Below, in pieces: positions 53,293 to 62,932 of a stretch of 64,000 nucleotides of DNA. Both the position numbers and the translations under genes were made by a program. Position 1 is the stretch's first letter; each line of letters opens with the position of its first letter. The notes under the pieces were generated by a model, which searched no databases, was not told the DNA's origin, and was given only the letters and a program-made list of their open reading frames with translations. The DNA comes from Candidatus Accumulibacter proximus (GTDB lineage Bacteria; Pseudomonadota; Gammaproteobacteria; Burkholderiales; Rhodocyclaceae), in assembly GCA_016709675.1 (NCBI GenBank), contig JADJMH010000019.1, positions 79,011 to 143,010 on the forward strand. The letters run 5' to 3'.

Positions 53293-53352
53293 TTGCCAAT
53301 AAGGCGAATACTCGTGTTAAACTGCGCGAAACGATATCTTGATATGAGTCAA
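53293..53352 (+). promoter_or_regulatory. promoter with an FNR/ANR-type box before the oxidase operon
   Basis: TTGAT-ATGA-GTCAA at 53339-53352 matches the FNR consensus TTGAT-N4-ATCAA at 9 of 10 positions. Upstream, TTGCCA (53293-53298), 18 nt, TTAAAC (53317-53322) could be the promoter, so the box would lie just downstream of the start point, a repressing position. An oxygen-responsive FNR-type protein could therefore lower this operon under anoxia. The promoter call is weaker than the box call. Confidence 0.6.
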
Positions 53353-53395
53353 ATCGGGGCGGGCCACTTGGGGGGGCTGGCCTTGCGGGGGAGTG

Positions 53396-53869
53396 ATGAG
53401 CCTGGTTGCAGCTGAGACGTTCGCCGGTCGGACCTGGGTAGCCCGCCCGAACCACTCGCTTTCGGTGGCCGGACGGAAACTTCTGTTTGTCATCACAGCC
53501 GCTGTTTCCAGTCTGATCGCCGTGGCCTTTTCGTTTTTTGGTGCCTGGCCGGTCATTCCGTTTGCCGGTCTGGAGCTTGCATTTCTCTGGTGGGCACTAC
53601 GACGCAGTGAACTAACTGCCGACGACTTTGAGCGGATCACGCTTGAGTCCGGGCAATTGACGATCGAAAGCCGCCGCGGCGCGCTGGTGGCGCGCCATGA
53701 GTTCCAGCCCTACTGGGCGCGCCTGCAATGCGTAAAGCCGCCCGGGCAACACAGCCACCGGTTGCTGATACGCTCGCATGGCAAGGAGGTCGAAGTGGGT
53801 AGTCTGCTGACCGAAGAGCAAAAAATGGCGCTTGCCAGAGAGCTGGAACAAACCCTCGGTGCTGTTTAG
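53396..53869 (+). CDS. DUF2244 membrane protein
   Basis: 157 residues from ATG 53396 (an overlapping GTG at 53393 is also possible). It has two hydrophobic helices (about 29-48 and 50-66) and the DUF2244 pattern WVARPNHSLS...RRSEL with a C-terminal GSLLTEEQKMALARELE. DUF2244 genes often precede coxB. Role unknown; an oxidase assembly or accessory role is inferred from position. coxB begins 29 nt downstream. Confidence 0.85.
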   Translation: MSLVAAETFAGRTWVARPNHSLSVAGRKLLFVITAAVSSLIAVAFSFFGAWPVIPFAGLELAFLWWALRRSELTADDFERITLESGQLTIESRRGALVARHEFQPYWARLQCVKPPGQHSHRLLIRSHGKEVEVGSLLTEEQKMALARELEQTLGAV

Positions 53870-53897
53870 CTCCGACAAAGTACTCTAAGGAGACAAA

Positions 53898-55079
53898 TTG
53901 AAGAACCTTCGTCGTTTCTGTCTGCGGGTGGGCTTTTTCTTCTCGGGTCTGCTGGCGATGGTGATGTCTTCGCTGGCGCGCGCTGATTACAGTTGGAACT
54001 TCCCTACCCCTGTTACCCCGATCGCCCGCGACACGCTGGAAATCCACAATCATTTCATGATCGTGATCACAGTGCTGTTTGTCGTCGTCTTCGGCATCAT
54101 GATCTACTCGATGATCAAGCACAGGAAGAGCGTTGGCCATCAGCCGGCGAAGTTCACCGGGCCGACGGGGACGGTGCAGTGGCTGTGGGCGCTGGTGCCG
54201 TTCGCGATCCTGCTGTTCATTGACTATGTCCTGATGGGCATTCCGGCGTACCACGCCGTGATCGACATGGAGGATACCCGGACCAAGGCCGACATGGTGC
54301 TCAAGGTGACCGGCATGCAGTGGAAATGGCAGTACGAGTACCCGGATAGCGGCATCAAGTATTTGAGTACCATGAGCACCTCGCGCGATCAGATTGCCAA
54401 CAAGGAGGCCAAGGGTGAACACTACCTGCTCGAGGTGGATAATCCGGTGGTCTTGCCGGTGGGCAAGAAGGTGCGCATCTTGCTGACCTCGACCGATGTC
54501 ATCCACACGTGGTGGGTGCCGCAGTTCGGTGTCAAGCGTGACGCCATACCCGGCTTCCTGCGCGAAACCTGGGTCAAGATCGAGCAGCCCGGTACCTACC
54601 GCGGGCAGTGCGCCGAACTCTGCGGCAAGGACCATGGTTTCATGCCCGTGGTGGTCCATGCCGTGCCGGAAAGCGAGTATCTGGCCTGGGTTGACCAGAA
54701 AAAGACTCAACTGGCAGCCGCGGCGGCCGGATCAGGCAAGACCTGGAGCAAGGATGACTTGATGGCGGCGGGCAAGGACGTCTACGAGAAGCAATGCGCG
54801 GTTTGCCACCAGCCTGAAGGTCAGGGTTTGGCACCGGCATTCCCGGCGCTGGCTGGCAGCAAGATCGTCACCGGCCCGCTGCTCTCTGCCGAGGGCAAGC
54901 TGCTCAAGGACAGTCACGTGGACCGTGTTCTCAACGGCAAGGAGGGTACCGCCATGCAGGCCTTCAGGGAGACGCTGACCGATACCGAACTCGCTGCCGT
55001 CATTACCTACGAGCGTAACAGCTTCGGCAACAAGAAGGGCGACCTGATCCAGCCGGCTCAGATCAAGTCCCTACGCTAA
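53898..55079 (+). CDS. coxB: cytochrome c oxidase subunit II with fused cytochrome c domain
   Basis: 393 residues from TTG 53898, with AAGGAGA upstream. Signal/N-terminal helix, then two membrane helices (about 50-75, 95-118). The CuA centre has HTWWVPQFGV and GQCAELCGKDHGFM (about 235-248). A C-terminal c-type haem domain has CAVCH (about 302-306) and distal Met candidate in AMQAF. The fused haem domain marks a caa3-like oxidase, which accepts electrons from periplasmic cytochrome c. Confidence 0.95.
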   Translation: MKNLRRFCLRVGFFFSGLLAMVMSSLARADYSWNFPTPVTPIARDTLEIHNHFMIVITVLFVVVFGIMIYSMIKHRKSVGHQPAKFTGPTGTVQWLWALVPFAILLFIDYVLMGIPAYHAVIDMEDTRTKADMVLKVTGMQWKWQYEYPDSGIKYLSTMSTSRDQIANKEAKGEHYLLEVDNPVVLPVGKKVRILLTSTDVIHTWWVPQFGVKRDAIPGFLRETWVKIEQPGTYRGQCAELCGKDHGFMPVVVHAVPESEYLAWVDQKKTQLAAAAAGSGKTWSKDDLMAAGKDVYEKQCAVCHQPEGQGLAPAFPALAGSKIVTGPLLSAEGKLLKDSHVDRVLNGKEGTAMQAFRETLTDTELAAVITYERNSFGNKKGDLIQPAQIKSLR

Positions 55080-55102
55080 CGCCCAGGAATCAGGAGACTA
55101 CC

Positions 55103-56710
55103 ATGAGTACTGCACCCTCTATCGAGCACGACACCAGCCACGGTCACCACAGCGAGCCTTACCAGGGCGGCATCATGCGCTGGTTGACGACGACCAATCA
55201 CAAAGACATCGGTACGATGTACATGACCTTTGCGCTGATCATGTTCTTCCTCGGCGGCGCGATGATTCTCGCCGTCCGGGCTGAATTGTTCCAGCCGGGT
55301 CTGCAGTTGATGCAGCCGGAGTTCTTCAACCAGTTGATTGGCGTCCATGCTCTGGTCATGATTTTTGCCGCACTGATGCCCGCTGCGACAGGCTTTGCCA
55401 ACTGGCAGATTCCCCTGATGATCGGGGCGCCGGACATGGCGCTGCCGCGCATCAACAACTGGGGCTTCTGGCTATTGCCGCCGGCGGCCACCCTGCTGAC
55501 CCTGCCTTTCATCCTGGCGCTCTTTGGTATCGGTGATGGTGCGGTCAACACCGGTTGGACACTCTACGCGCCACTGTCAGTACAGGGTGGAATGGGCGTC
55601 GATTTTGCCATCTTCTCGATTCACATTCTCGGCGTTTCCTCGATCCTGGGCTCGATCAACATCATTGTCACCATTTTCAACCTGCGTGCCCCCGGCATGA
55701 CGATGATGAAACTGCCGCTATTTGCCTGGGGCTGGCTGATTACGGCGTTCCTGCTGATCGCCACCATCCCGGTACTGGCCGGAGCGGTGACCATGCTGCT
55801 CACCGACCGTCATTTTGGTACCAGTTTCTTCAATGCCGCTGGTGGCGGTGACCCGATCCTCTTCCAGCATCTGTTCTGGTTCTTTGGGCACCCCGAGGTG
55901 TACATCCTGCTCCTGCCGATCTGGGGTCTCATCCCGCACGTTCTCGGCGCCTTCTCGCGCAAGCCGATCTATGGTTACAAGGCGCAGGTCTATTCCTTTA
56001 TCGCCATCGGCGTGCTCTCGGTCGTCGTCTGGGCGCACCACTTCTTTACCGCCGGCATGCCGGTCCCGGCCCTGCTTTACTTCATGTACAGCACGATGTT
56101 CATCTCGCTGCCACTGGCCGTGCTTTTCTTCTGCTGGGTGGCGACGATGTGGCGCGGTGCGATGAGCTTCGAAACTCCGATGCTCTTTGCGCAGGGATTT
56201 ATCGTTCTGTTCGGCCTCGCGGGTTTGACGGGCCTGGTGCTGGCCGACGTCGCCGCCGACGCGCAGTATCACCATAGCTATTTCGTCGTGGCTCACTTCC
56301 ACTATGCGCTGTTTGCCGGCGGCATCATGGGCGTGATGACCGGAGTCTACTACTGGTTGCCGAAATGGACCGGGCACATGTTCAGCGAGACGCTGGGCAA
56401 GTGGCATTTCTGGTTGACGGTCATTTCCTTCAACCTGACCTTCATGCCGCAGTTCTTTCTCGGCCTGGCGGGCATGCCGCGTCGCATCCCGGACTACGCG
56501 CTGCAGTTTGTGGAGTTCAATGCAATTTCCACGGTCGGCGCCTTCATTCTTGGCTTTTCCCAGCTGATCTTCGCTTACAACGTCTGGAAGTGCGTCAAGG
56601 GTGGCACCAGGGCTGCCGACAAGGTCTGGGAGGGTGCTGAAGGTCTCGAATGGGATCTGTCGTCGCCGCCGCCGCATCACTCCTGGGAAGTCCAGCCGGT
56701 GATCAAGTGA
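55103..56710 (+). CDS. coxA: cytochrome c oxidase subunit I
   Basis: 535 residues, 12 helices. Haem and copper ligands: the first His pair region (GVHALVMIFAALMPAATGFA), the cross-linked H-P-E-V-Y (near 264-268), the HH pair in VWAHHFFTAGM, and AHFHYALFAGG near residue 395. The conserved D-x-x-Y-H-H region DAQYHHSYFVV is present. This is the catalytic aa3 subunit that reduces O2 and pumps protons. It begins 23 nt after coxB. Confidence 0.97.
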   Translation: MSTAPSIEHDTSHGHHSEPYQGGIMRWLTTTNHKDIGTMYMTFALIMFFLGGAMILAVRAELFQPGLQLMQPEFFNQLIGVHALVMIFAALMPAATGFANWQIPLMIGAPDMALPRINNWGFWLLPPAATLLTLPFILALFGIGDGAVNTGWTLYAPLSVQGGMGVDFAIFSIHILGVSSILGSINIIVTIFNLRAPGMTMMKLPLFAWGWLITAFLLIATIPVLAGAVTMLLTDRHFGTSFFNAAGGGDPILFQHLFWFFGHPEVYILLLPIWGLIPHVLGAFSRKPIYGYKAQVYSFIAIGVLSVVVWAHHFFTAGMPVPALLYFMYSTMFISLPLAVLFFCWVATMWRGAMSFETPMLFAQGFIVLFGLAGLTGLVLADVAADAQYHHSYFVVAHFHYALFAGGIMGVMTGVYYWLPKWTGHMFSETLGKWHFWLTVISFNLTFMPQFFLGLAGMPRRIPDYALQFVEFNAISTVGAFILGFSQLIFAYNVWKCVKGGTRAADKVWEGAEGLEWDLSSPPPHHSWEVQPVIK

Positions 56711-56739
56711 TCGCGACAAGGCAAGCCAGGATCGTCGAC

Positions 56740-56871
56740 ATGGAATGTCCACAGGGTTACACACCAGAGGAACTGGGGCGTCGCCGTGCGGCAAGTCGGC
56801 GATTGGCCTGGGTACTGGGGCTCACAGCCCTGGCCATCTACCTTCTTGGCTTCATCTATTACAGGCCGTAG
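56740..56871 (+). CDS. small membrane protein of the oxidase operon (cytochrome oxidase small assembly protein-like)
   Basis: 43 residues, M-E-C-P-Q-G-Y-T-P-E-E-L then an arginine cluster and one helix LAWVLGLTALAIYLLGFIYY. Its position between coxA and ctaG and its size match the small 'cytochrome oxidase small assembly protein' found in betaproteobacteria. An in-frame start at 56650 lies inside coxA and is unlikely. Confidence 0.75.
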   Translation: MECPQGYTPEELGRRRAASRRLAWVLGLTALAIYLLGFIYYRP

Positions 56872-56875
56872 CGTC

Positions 56876-57460
56876 ATGGAAACAGATCTCGTCGGCAATG
56901 ATTCTCCGTTGGTCACGCGCAGCAACCGTACGCTTGTGCTCAAACTGCTGGCGATCGTTGCAGCCGCGTTCGCTTTCGGTTTTGCCCTGGTGCCGCTTTA
57001 TGATGTGCTGTGTGCCGCCACCGGCTTCAATGGCAAGACCAGTCAGGGCAAGCTTGGGGTGGGGGGAATCGCCGGTCCTGCAGCAGCACCCTCGCGCATC
57101 GACGCTACCCGCATCGTCACGGTCGAGTTCACCGGTACGGTGATGCCTGGCTTGCCGTGGGAGATGCGCCCGCTGACCGCAAGTCTCGATCTGCATCCGG
57201 GTGAGTTGCATCAGGCAAGGTTCTTGGTACATAACAGTTCCGACAAGACGATTATCGGGCAGGCGGTGCCCAGCGTCTCGCCAGGTCAGGCCGCGCAGCA
57301 TTTTGAGAAGCTCGACTGCTTCTGTTTCTCGCAACAAACCCTCGCACCGGGCGAGACCAAGGAGTTGCCGCTGACCTTCATCGTCAAGCCGGAAATCGAC
57401 GAAAGCATCCGCACTGTGACCCTGTCCTACGCATTCTTCAATGTCGATGGACAGAAGTAA
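56876..57460 (+). CDS. ctaG: cytochrome c oxidase assembly protein CtaG/Cox11
   Basis: 194 residues from ATG 56876, 4 nt after the small protein. One N-terminal helix (about 20-42) ending VPLYDVLCAATGFNGKT, and a periplasmic immunoglobulin-like domain with copper-binding DCFCFSQQTL (about 143-152) and NPQTNP-like PLTFIV. It inserts CuB into subunit I. Confidence 0.94.
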   Translation: METDLVGNDSPLVTRSNRTLVLKLLAIVAAAFAFGFALVPLYDVLCAATGFNGKTSQGKLGVGGIAGPAAAPSRIDATRIVTVEFTGTVMPGLPWEMRPLTASLDLHPGELHQARFLVHNSSDKTIIGQAVPSVSPGQAAQHFEKLDCFCFSQQTLAPGETKELPLTFIVKPEIDESIRTVTLSYAFFNVDGQK

Positions 57461-57484
57461 GCTCCTCAAGAAAGAGAGTGACGA

Positions 57485-58345
57485 ATGACTACCCATACTT
57501 CGCCGCACCTGCAGCACTACTTCGTACCGCAGCCAAGCCCTTACCCGTTCATTCTTTCTGGCGGGATGTTCACGCTCGCACTGGGCTTCATCCTGAGCAT
57601 GAATGCTTTTCCTGCCGGACGCTGGATCATGCTTGCCGGTGCAGCGGTCATTGCCTATGTTGTCTACAACTGGTTCGGCAAGGTCATTGGCGAGAACCAG
57701 AGCGGCTCGTACAGTGAGTGGGAAGACAAGTCCTTCCGCTACGGGATGATCTGGTTCATCGCTTCCGAGGTCGCTTTTTTTGCGGCATTCTTTGGCGCGC
57801 TGTTTTACGTGCGGAACATTTCGGTGCCGGCGCTGGCCGGAATGGACCCGGCGTTCACACTCTGGAAGGACTTCACTGCAGCCTGGCCGTCAGCCGGCCC
57901 CAAAGGACCCGCCTTCACGCCGATGGGGGCTTGGGGCATTCCGGCGCTGAACACGGCGATCCTGTTGACTTCGGGCGCCACATTGACCTGGGCGCACTGG
58001 GGACTGCTTAAGAATAACCGCAGTCAGCTCAATCTTGGCTTGCTATTGACCATTGTTCTCGGTGTGGTCTTCCTTGGGTTTCAGGCCTACGAGTACTACC
58101 ATGCCTACACGGAGCTGGGGCTGACCCTCGGTGCCGGAGTCTATGGCGCGACCTTCTTCATGCTCACCGGCTTTCATGGCTTTCACGTGACGCTAGGCGC
58201 AATCATGCTGATGGTGGTGTACGGTCGTTGCTTGCGAGGCCATTTCACCGTGGAGCGTCATTTCGCGTTCGAAGGCGTGGCGTGGTACTGGCACTTTGTT
58301 GACGTCGTCTGGCTTGGCCTCTTCATCCTCGTCTATTGGCTGTAA
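57485..58345 (+). CDS. coxC: cytochrome c oxidase subunit III
   Basis: 286 residues, seven helices. Conserved FIASEVAFFAAFFGALFY (about 94-111), TGFHGFHVTLGAIML (near 220-234) and VAWYWHFVDVVWLGLF. No cofactor; stabilises subunit I and proton uptake. Its 3' end overlaps the DUF2909 gene (minus) by 13 nt. Confidence 0.95.
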   Translation: MTTHTSPHLQHYFVPQPSPYPFILSGGMFTLALGFILSMNAFPAGRWIMLAGAAVIAYVVYNWFGKVIGENQSGSYSEWEDKSFRYGMIWFIASEVAFFAAFFGALFYVRNISVPALAGMDPAFTLWKDFTAAWPSAGPKGPAFTPMGAWGIPALNTAILLTSGATLTWAHWGLLKNNRSQLNLGLLLTIVLGVVFLGFQAYEYYHAYTELGLTLGAGVYGATFFMLTGFHGFHVTLGAIMLMVVYGRCLRGHFTVERHFAFEGVAWYWHFVDVVWLGLFILVYWL

Positions 58346-58533
58346 CCGGGTATCCAGCCAAAGCGGAAGCCGATCAGGAGCAAAGCAAAGATCAGGATCG
58401 ACAGCCCGATACGCAGCGTCAGCGCCTGTGCGGTGCGGACCCCTGTGCCGCGGTCGCGGTAAAGAAAGAAGAGCCCGGAAAAGAGGCTCCCTACCACACA
58501 GAACAGCAAGAGAATGACGATGAGCTTGAACAT
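58333..58533 (-). CDS. DUF2909 twin-transmembrane protein
   Basis: 66 residues, two helices (about 3-24 and 40-60), DRGTG...RTAQALTLRIGLSI between. Typical DUF2909, a family found beside cox genes in betaproteobacteria. It is convergent with coxC and divergent from SURF1. Function unknown. Confidence 0.85.
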   Translation of the reverse strand: MFKLIVILLLFCVVGSLFSGLFFLYRDRGTGVRTAQALTLRIGLSILIFALLLIGFRFGWIPGYSQ

Positions 58534-58594
58534 GGCTGACTCCAGCGGAAGGAGTCCCGATTATGCTCGCTGCACTGCTGCTGAGGCAACCGCG

Positions 58595-59335
58595 GTGAAG
58601 ACAGTCATGCGGCCGGCCCTGCGTTTCCAGCCACGCTGGTGGTCGACGCTGCTTGTCCTGATACTTGTTCCATTGTTCATTTCCTTCGGACTGTGGCAAT
58701 GGAACAAGGCAAGCAGCAAGGAGGATCGGCAGTCCCTCCGCGACGCTCGCAATGCGGCGCCACCGGTACAAATGCCCGGCACGCTGGCCGATCCCGAGTC
58801 GCTCCGATACCGCCAGGTGCAGTCTCGTGGCAGCTACGAACCGGAGTTCCAGATCCTGATCGATAATCGTATCCATCGCCAGCAGGCTGGCTACCATGTC
58901 CTGACCCCCTTCCGACTGGAAGGCAGCGATATGCGGGTGCTGGTTAATCGTGGCTGGGTTCCAGCGCTCGCCGAGCATAGCCGATGGCCGCAGGTGACGA
59001 CGCCGAGTGGGGTGCTCGAGGTCTCCGGCATGGCGATTGTTCCGGGGACGCGCTACCTTACCCTTGGTCCCGATGCGCCGAGCGTTCGCCGTTCGGGATG
59101 GCAGGTTGTCTGGCAGAATCTCGACCTCAAGCGCTATGCGCAAGCGTTCCCTTTTCCGCTGCAGCCGGTGGTCATTGAACTTTCCCCCGAGAGTTCGGCG
59201 GGCGGCTTCGCTCGCGAGTGGCCGCGTCCTGACGAGCGGATCGAGCGCCACGTCGGCTACGCGTTCCAGTGGTGGGGATTTGCCGGTGCGACCGTCATCA
59301 TCTGGCTGGTGGTCAATCTGCGCCGCAAGCCATGA
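58595..59335 (+). CDS. SURF1 family oxidase assembly protein
   Basis: 246 residues from GTG 58595 with GAGG 8 nt before; ATG 58607 is an alternative. An in-frame ATG at 58514 overlaps the DUF2909 start. Two helices, near the N-terminus (LLVLILVPLFISFGLWQW) and C-terminus (GFAGATVIIWLVVNL), flank a periplasmic domain with the SURF1 hallmarks FGLWQW..A and RGWVP (about 111-115). It helps insert haem a into subunit I. Confidence 0.9.
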   Translation: MKTVMRPALRFQPRWWSTLLVLILVPLFISFGLWQWNKASSKEDRQSLRDARNAAPPVQMPGTLADPESLRYRQVQSRGSYEPEFQILIDNRIHRQQAGYHVLTPFRLEGSDMRVLVNRGWVPALAEHSRWPQVTTPSGVLEVSGMAIVPGTRYLTLGPDAPSVRRSGWQVVWQNLDLKRYAQAFPFPLQPVVIELSPESSAGGFAREWPRPDERIERHVGYAFQWWGFAGATVIIWLVVNLRRKP

Positions 59336-59345
59336 GGCGCCAGCG

Positions 59346-59941
59346 ATGACCGCCGCCGTGATGACCTCCGGGCGCCGCATGATGTTCCTGGTGACAGGGC
59401 TTCTGGCTCTGCCGTTCATTGTGGCCTTTGGTCTCTACTGGTTCGAATGGCGTCCGGCCAAGCTTGCCAACCATGGCGAATTGATCCAGCCCCCCCAGGC
59501 TCTGCCGGAAACGGGGCTGTCGCTGGTCGATGGTCGTCCGCTGCCGACCGCTGAACTGCGCCGCAAATGGACGCTGGTGATGGTGGCCCCAAGCCCCTGC
59601 GCCAGCGCATGCCTGCAGGATCTGCACCAGATCCGCCAGGTGCAGGTGGCGCTCAACAAGGAAATGGTGCGCCTGCGGCGTGTGCTCCTGGGCAGCAGCG
59701 TTGCCGATTTGCGCACCGATCCGGCGCTGGCGGAGATCCAGCGCAGCTATCCTGACCTCATTATCGCGGCACCACTGCCGATGAAACCGGCGTGATCTGG
59801 ACCACCCTCGCCGGTGCCGGCTATCGCTTCTACGTCATCGATCCGCTCGGGAACGTCATGATGCGCTACCCGGAGAAGCCGGAAATGCAGGGGATGCTCA
59901 GGGACCTCGAGCGCTTGCTGAAGTATTCATGGGTAGGATGA
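59346..59941 (+). CDS. SCO-like membrane-anchored oxidase accessory protein, one frameshift
   Basis: Frame one from ATG 59346 gives a helix (about 13-33) and a thioredoxin-fold start PLPTAELRRKWTLVMVAPSPCASACLQDL (split by frame end) with C-x3-C. It then stops at 59795 after MKPA. The missing end (GAGYRFYVIDPLGNVMMRYP...) reads in another frame to TGA 59941. One lost base near 59765-59785 (GCGGCACCACTGCC) restores about 198 residues. The ending is typical of the family. Probable sequencing error. Confidence 0.7.
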
Positions 59942-59954
59942 GACAGGAGCGTCC

Positions 59955-60849
59955 ATGGCCGTCATGAGCACCAGCTCCCGTCGTTCGGCAGCGCAACGCC
60001 TGGGGGCTTTCTTCGAGCTGTGCAAGCCACGGGTCAACAGCCTGATCGTGTTTACGGCCATGATCGGGATGTTTCTCGCGACGCCTTCATTCCCGCCGTT
60101 CGCGCTTTTTGTCGCTGCGTCGATCGGGATCGCACTGGTGGCCGGTGCTGCAGCCGCGATCAACTGTCTGATCGAGCAACACATCGACGCCCTCATGGCG
60201 CGTACGCGGGCACGTCCGACAGCCCGGGGTGAAGTTTCAGCGACCGAGACCCTGACCCTCGCGACACTGGTCGGCGGTCTTGGTCTGTGGGTGCTGCACG
60301 CTTTCGTCAACCCGCTGACGATGTGGCTGACGCTGGCCACCTTTCTCGGCTACGCGGTGATCTACACGGTATTGCTGAAGCCGGCGACGCCGATGAACAT
60401 CGTCATCGGCGGGGCTTCCGGCGCCATGCCACCCCTCCTTGGCTGGGCGGCGATGACCGGCGAGGTCGGCCCTGAGGCGCTGGTCCTGTTCCTGATCATC
60501 TTCATCTGGACGCCGCCACATTTCTGGGCACTTGCCTGTTACCGCTGTGCCGACTACGCCAGGTCCGGGTTGCCGATGTTGCCAGTCACCCACGGCATTC
60601 GCTTCACCTGTTTGCACAGCCTCCTCTACGTGGTCATGCTCCGCCGCAACGGTCCTGCCCTATACCCTGGGCATGAGCGGACCGTGGTATCTGGCCGCTG
60701 CACTGATCCTCGATGCGATTTTTCTCGCCTACAGCTTCACCTTGTGGCGTGACTACAGCGACAAGCTGGCCAGGGTCACTTTTCGCTATTCAATCATTTA
60801 TCTGACGCTGCTATTCGCTGCCTTGCTGGCTGACCATTTCCTGCGCTGA
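59955..60849 (+). CDS. ctaB: protohaem IX farnesyltransferase, one frameshift
   Basis: Makes haem O for the oxidase. The first about 226 residues read in one frame from 59955, with NCLIEQHIDALMARTRARP (catalytic N-x-x-x-D-x-x-x-D region near 58-75) and WTPPHFWALACYRCADYARSGLPMLPVTHG. The end (AATVLPYTLGMSGPWYLAA... to ADHFLR) reads in another frame to 60849. A base is missing near 60635-60645. Nine helices are expected once joined. The break is probably an error, as a functional oxidase needs this enzyme. Confidence 0.85.
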
Positions 60850-62209
60850 GGTGGTGGCGGCAAGTGCCGTCAGCAGCTTGGCGTGGATCCCGCCAAAGCC
60901 GCCGTTGCTCATCACCAGTACCTGATCGCCAGCGCGCGTGACGCTGGCAATTTGCGCCACCAGGCGGCCGAGATCCTCCTCGATGGTGACCTTTTCGCCC
61001 AGGGGGGCGAGTGCCTCAGCAACGTTCCAGCCGAGGTCGCCGGCGTAGCAGAAGACCAGATTGGCATCGGCAAGACTGTCCGGCAGCAAGTCCTTCATTA
61101 CCCCCAGCTTCATGGTGTTCGAGCGAGGTTCAAGGACAGCCAGGATGCGGCTGTGACCGACCTTGCTGCGCAAGCCGTCGAGAGTCGTCGCGATCGCCGT
61201 CGGGTGGTGGGCAAAATCGTCGTATACGGTCACGCCGCCGGCCGTTCCACAGATTTCCAGGCGCCGCTTGACATTCCTGAAGCGTGACAGCGCCGCCAGG
61301 CCGCGGGCCAAAGGCACGCCGGCATGGCGTGCCGCAAGCAATGCAGCGACTGCGTTGCTGCGGTTGTGTGCGCCGCTCAAATCCCAGCGCGTACTGCCGA
61401 TCAATTGTTCGTCGTCCAGCAGATGCAGAGATCCGTCGACGTCGCTCCCGTCAGCCCGCCAGCCAATTGGCTCGTTGAAGCGCTCGACCGGTGTCCAGCA
61501 GCCGCGCGCCAGGACTCGTTCAAGGGTGGCTTCGGCGGCGTTCGACACAATCAGCCCATTGCGCGGCAAGGTACGTACCAGATGGTGGAACTGTGTTTCG
61601 ATCGCCGCCAGATCGGGGAATATGTCGGCTGGTCAAACTCCAGGTTGTTGAGGATCGCTGTCCGCGGGCGGTAGTGAACGAACTTCGACCGCTTGTCGCA
61701 GAACGCAGTGTCGTATTCGTCCGCTTCAATGACAAAGAACGGCGAGTCCAGGGTGTCGCCTGACAGCCGAGCGGAGACTCCGAAGTTGACGGGTACGCCT
61801 CCGACCAGGAAGCCGGGACTCAGCCCCGCATCTTCAAGGATCCATGCCAGCATGGCGGAAGTCGTGGTTTTCCATGCGTTCCTGCCACCGCCAGCACCCA
61901 ACGGCCCTGGAGGACGTTCTCGGCCAGCCACTGCGGGCCGGAAAGATAAGGCAGGCCCCGGTCAAGGACCTCCTCGAGCAGGGCATTGCCGCGGGAAATG
62001 GCGTTGCCGACCACGTAGCAGTCAGGCTCGAATGCCGTTTGCGCGGCATCGTAGCCTTCGACGACTTCAATCTCCGCCGCCTCGAGCTGTGTGCTCATCG
62101 GTGGGTAGACCCCACTATCGCAGCCTGTCACGCGATGTCCTGCGGCGCGTGCCAGCTGGGCAACGCCTGCCATGAAGGTACCACCGATACCGAGGATATG
62201 AATATGCAT
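60811..62209 (-). CDS. mpl: UDP-MurNAc:L-Ala-gamma-D-Glu-mDAP ligase Mpl, two frameshifts
   Basis: Recycles murein tripeptide. Starts MHIHILGIGGTFMAGVAQLA at 62209. The P-loop GTHGKTTTSAMLAW is split: GTHGK is in one frame and TTTSAM in another, because a homopolymer (TTTT on plus, 61868-61871) lacks one base. A second shift near 61635 separates LNNLEFD from ADIFPDLAAIETQ. The rest (to GSE at 60811) is in the third frame, with GAHNRSNAVAALLAARHAGV and VYDDFAHHPTAI. With both bases restored the protein is about 465 residues, normal for Mpl. It overlaps ctaB by 39 nt at the 3' ends (convergent). Confidence 0.87.
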
Positions 62210-62320
62210 CTTGCCAATCCAGGTTAGAATCATGCTGAGGAGGCGCGATTGTAACGCGTCACAATCCTCGCGCGCCCCGACCCGCACTCAGCCACCGCCA
62301 GAACACTTCCGGATTCATCG

Positions 62321-62932
62321 ATGAGCAGCCGTCAGGATCGCCAGCGCAGTTCCCAGCGGCGCAGCCGCATTGCTGCTCTCGCAGCCCGCCTGATGGCCGA
62401 AGATGGCATCGGCGACCTCGGGCTGGCCAAACGCAAGGCGGCGCGCAACCTTGGCCTGCCCGAGGGCGCCGCCATGCCGGAAGACAGTGAAGTCGAGGTT
62501 GAACTGCGGACCTACCAGAGGTTGTTCCAGGACCGCGAGCAGCAGGCACGTCACCAGCATCTGCTGCGCACGGCGGCTCGGCTGATGGCGACGATGCAAC
62601 ATTTCAATCCCTATCTGACCGGTTCGGTCCTTGACGGTACGGCCGGCCGCTATGCCGAGATCGACATCCAGCTCTTCCCGGACAGCGCGCCAGGTCAAAT
62701 CTTCCATAACTCAACGAGCAGGATTGACTACCGCCACAGCTTGCCACGTACCGATCAGGCCGAAGTGGTGCTGGCCATTCTCAACGATGACACGGTCGCC
62801 CAACCTCGTCGTTTACCGCGCGATCAGGAACGTCAGCACAGGAAGCGTGACGGCCCGGCCTTACGGGAGAGGGGCCTCGCCTGCCGGCCGTCGGCCAGGT
62901 TGCTGGCGGCGGGTTTGTACCGCGGGCGATGA
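62321..62932 (+). pseudogene. predicted nucleotidyltransferase-like conserved protein, several indels
   Basis: The start MSSRQDRQRSSQRRSRIAALAARLMAEDG and FNPYLTGSVLDGTAGRYAEIDIQLF match a conserved betaproteobacterial family with a nucleotidyltransferase-like pattern, often located next to mpl. From about 62690 the frame jumps: QVKSSITQRA lies in one frame, IDYRHSLPRTDQAEVVLAILNDD in another, NLVVYRA in the former. So at least two or three small indels are present. The intact family is about 195 residues. Function not established. Confidence 0.6.

Noticed and set aside
60811..62209. Three separate small genes instead of mpl
   Set aside because: The three frames carry consecutive parts of one Mur-ligase, with the P-loop split exactly at a homopolymer; a single frameshifted gene explains them.
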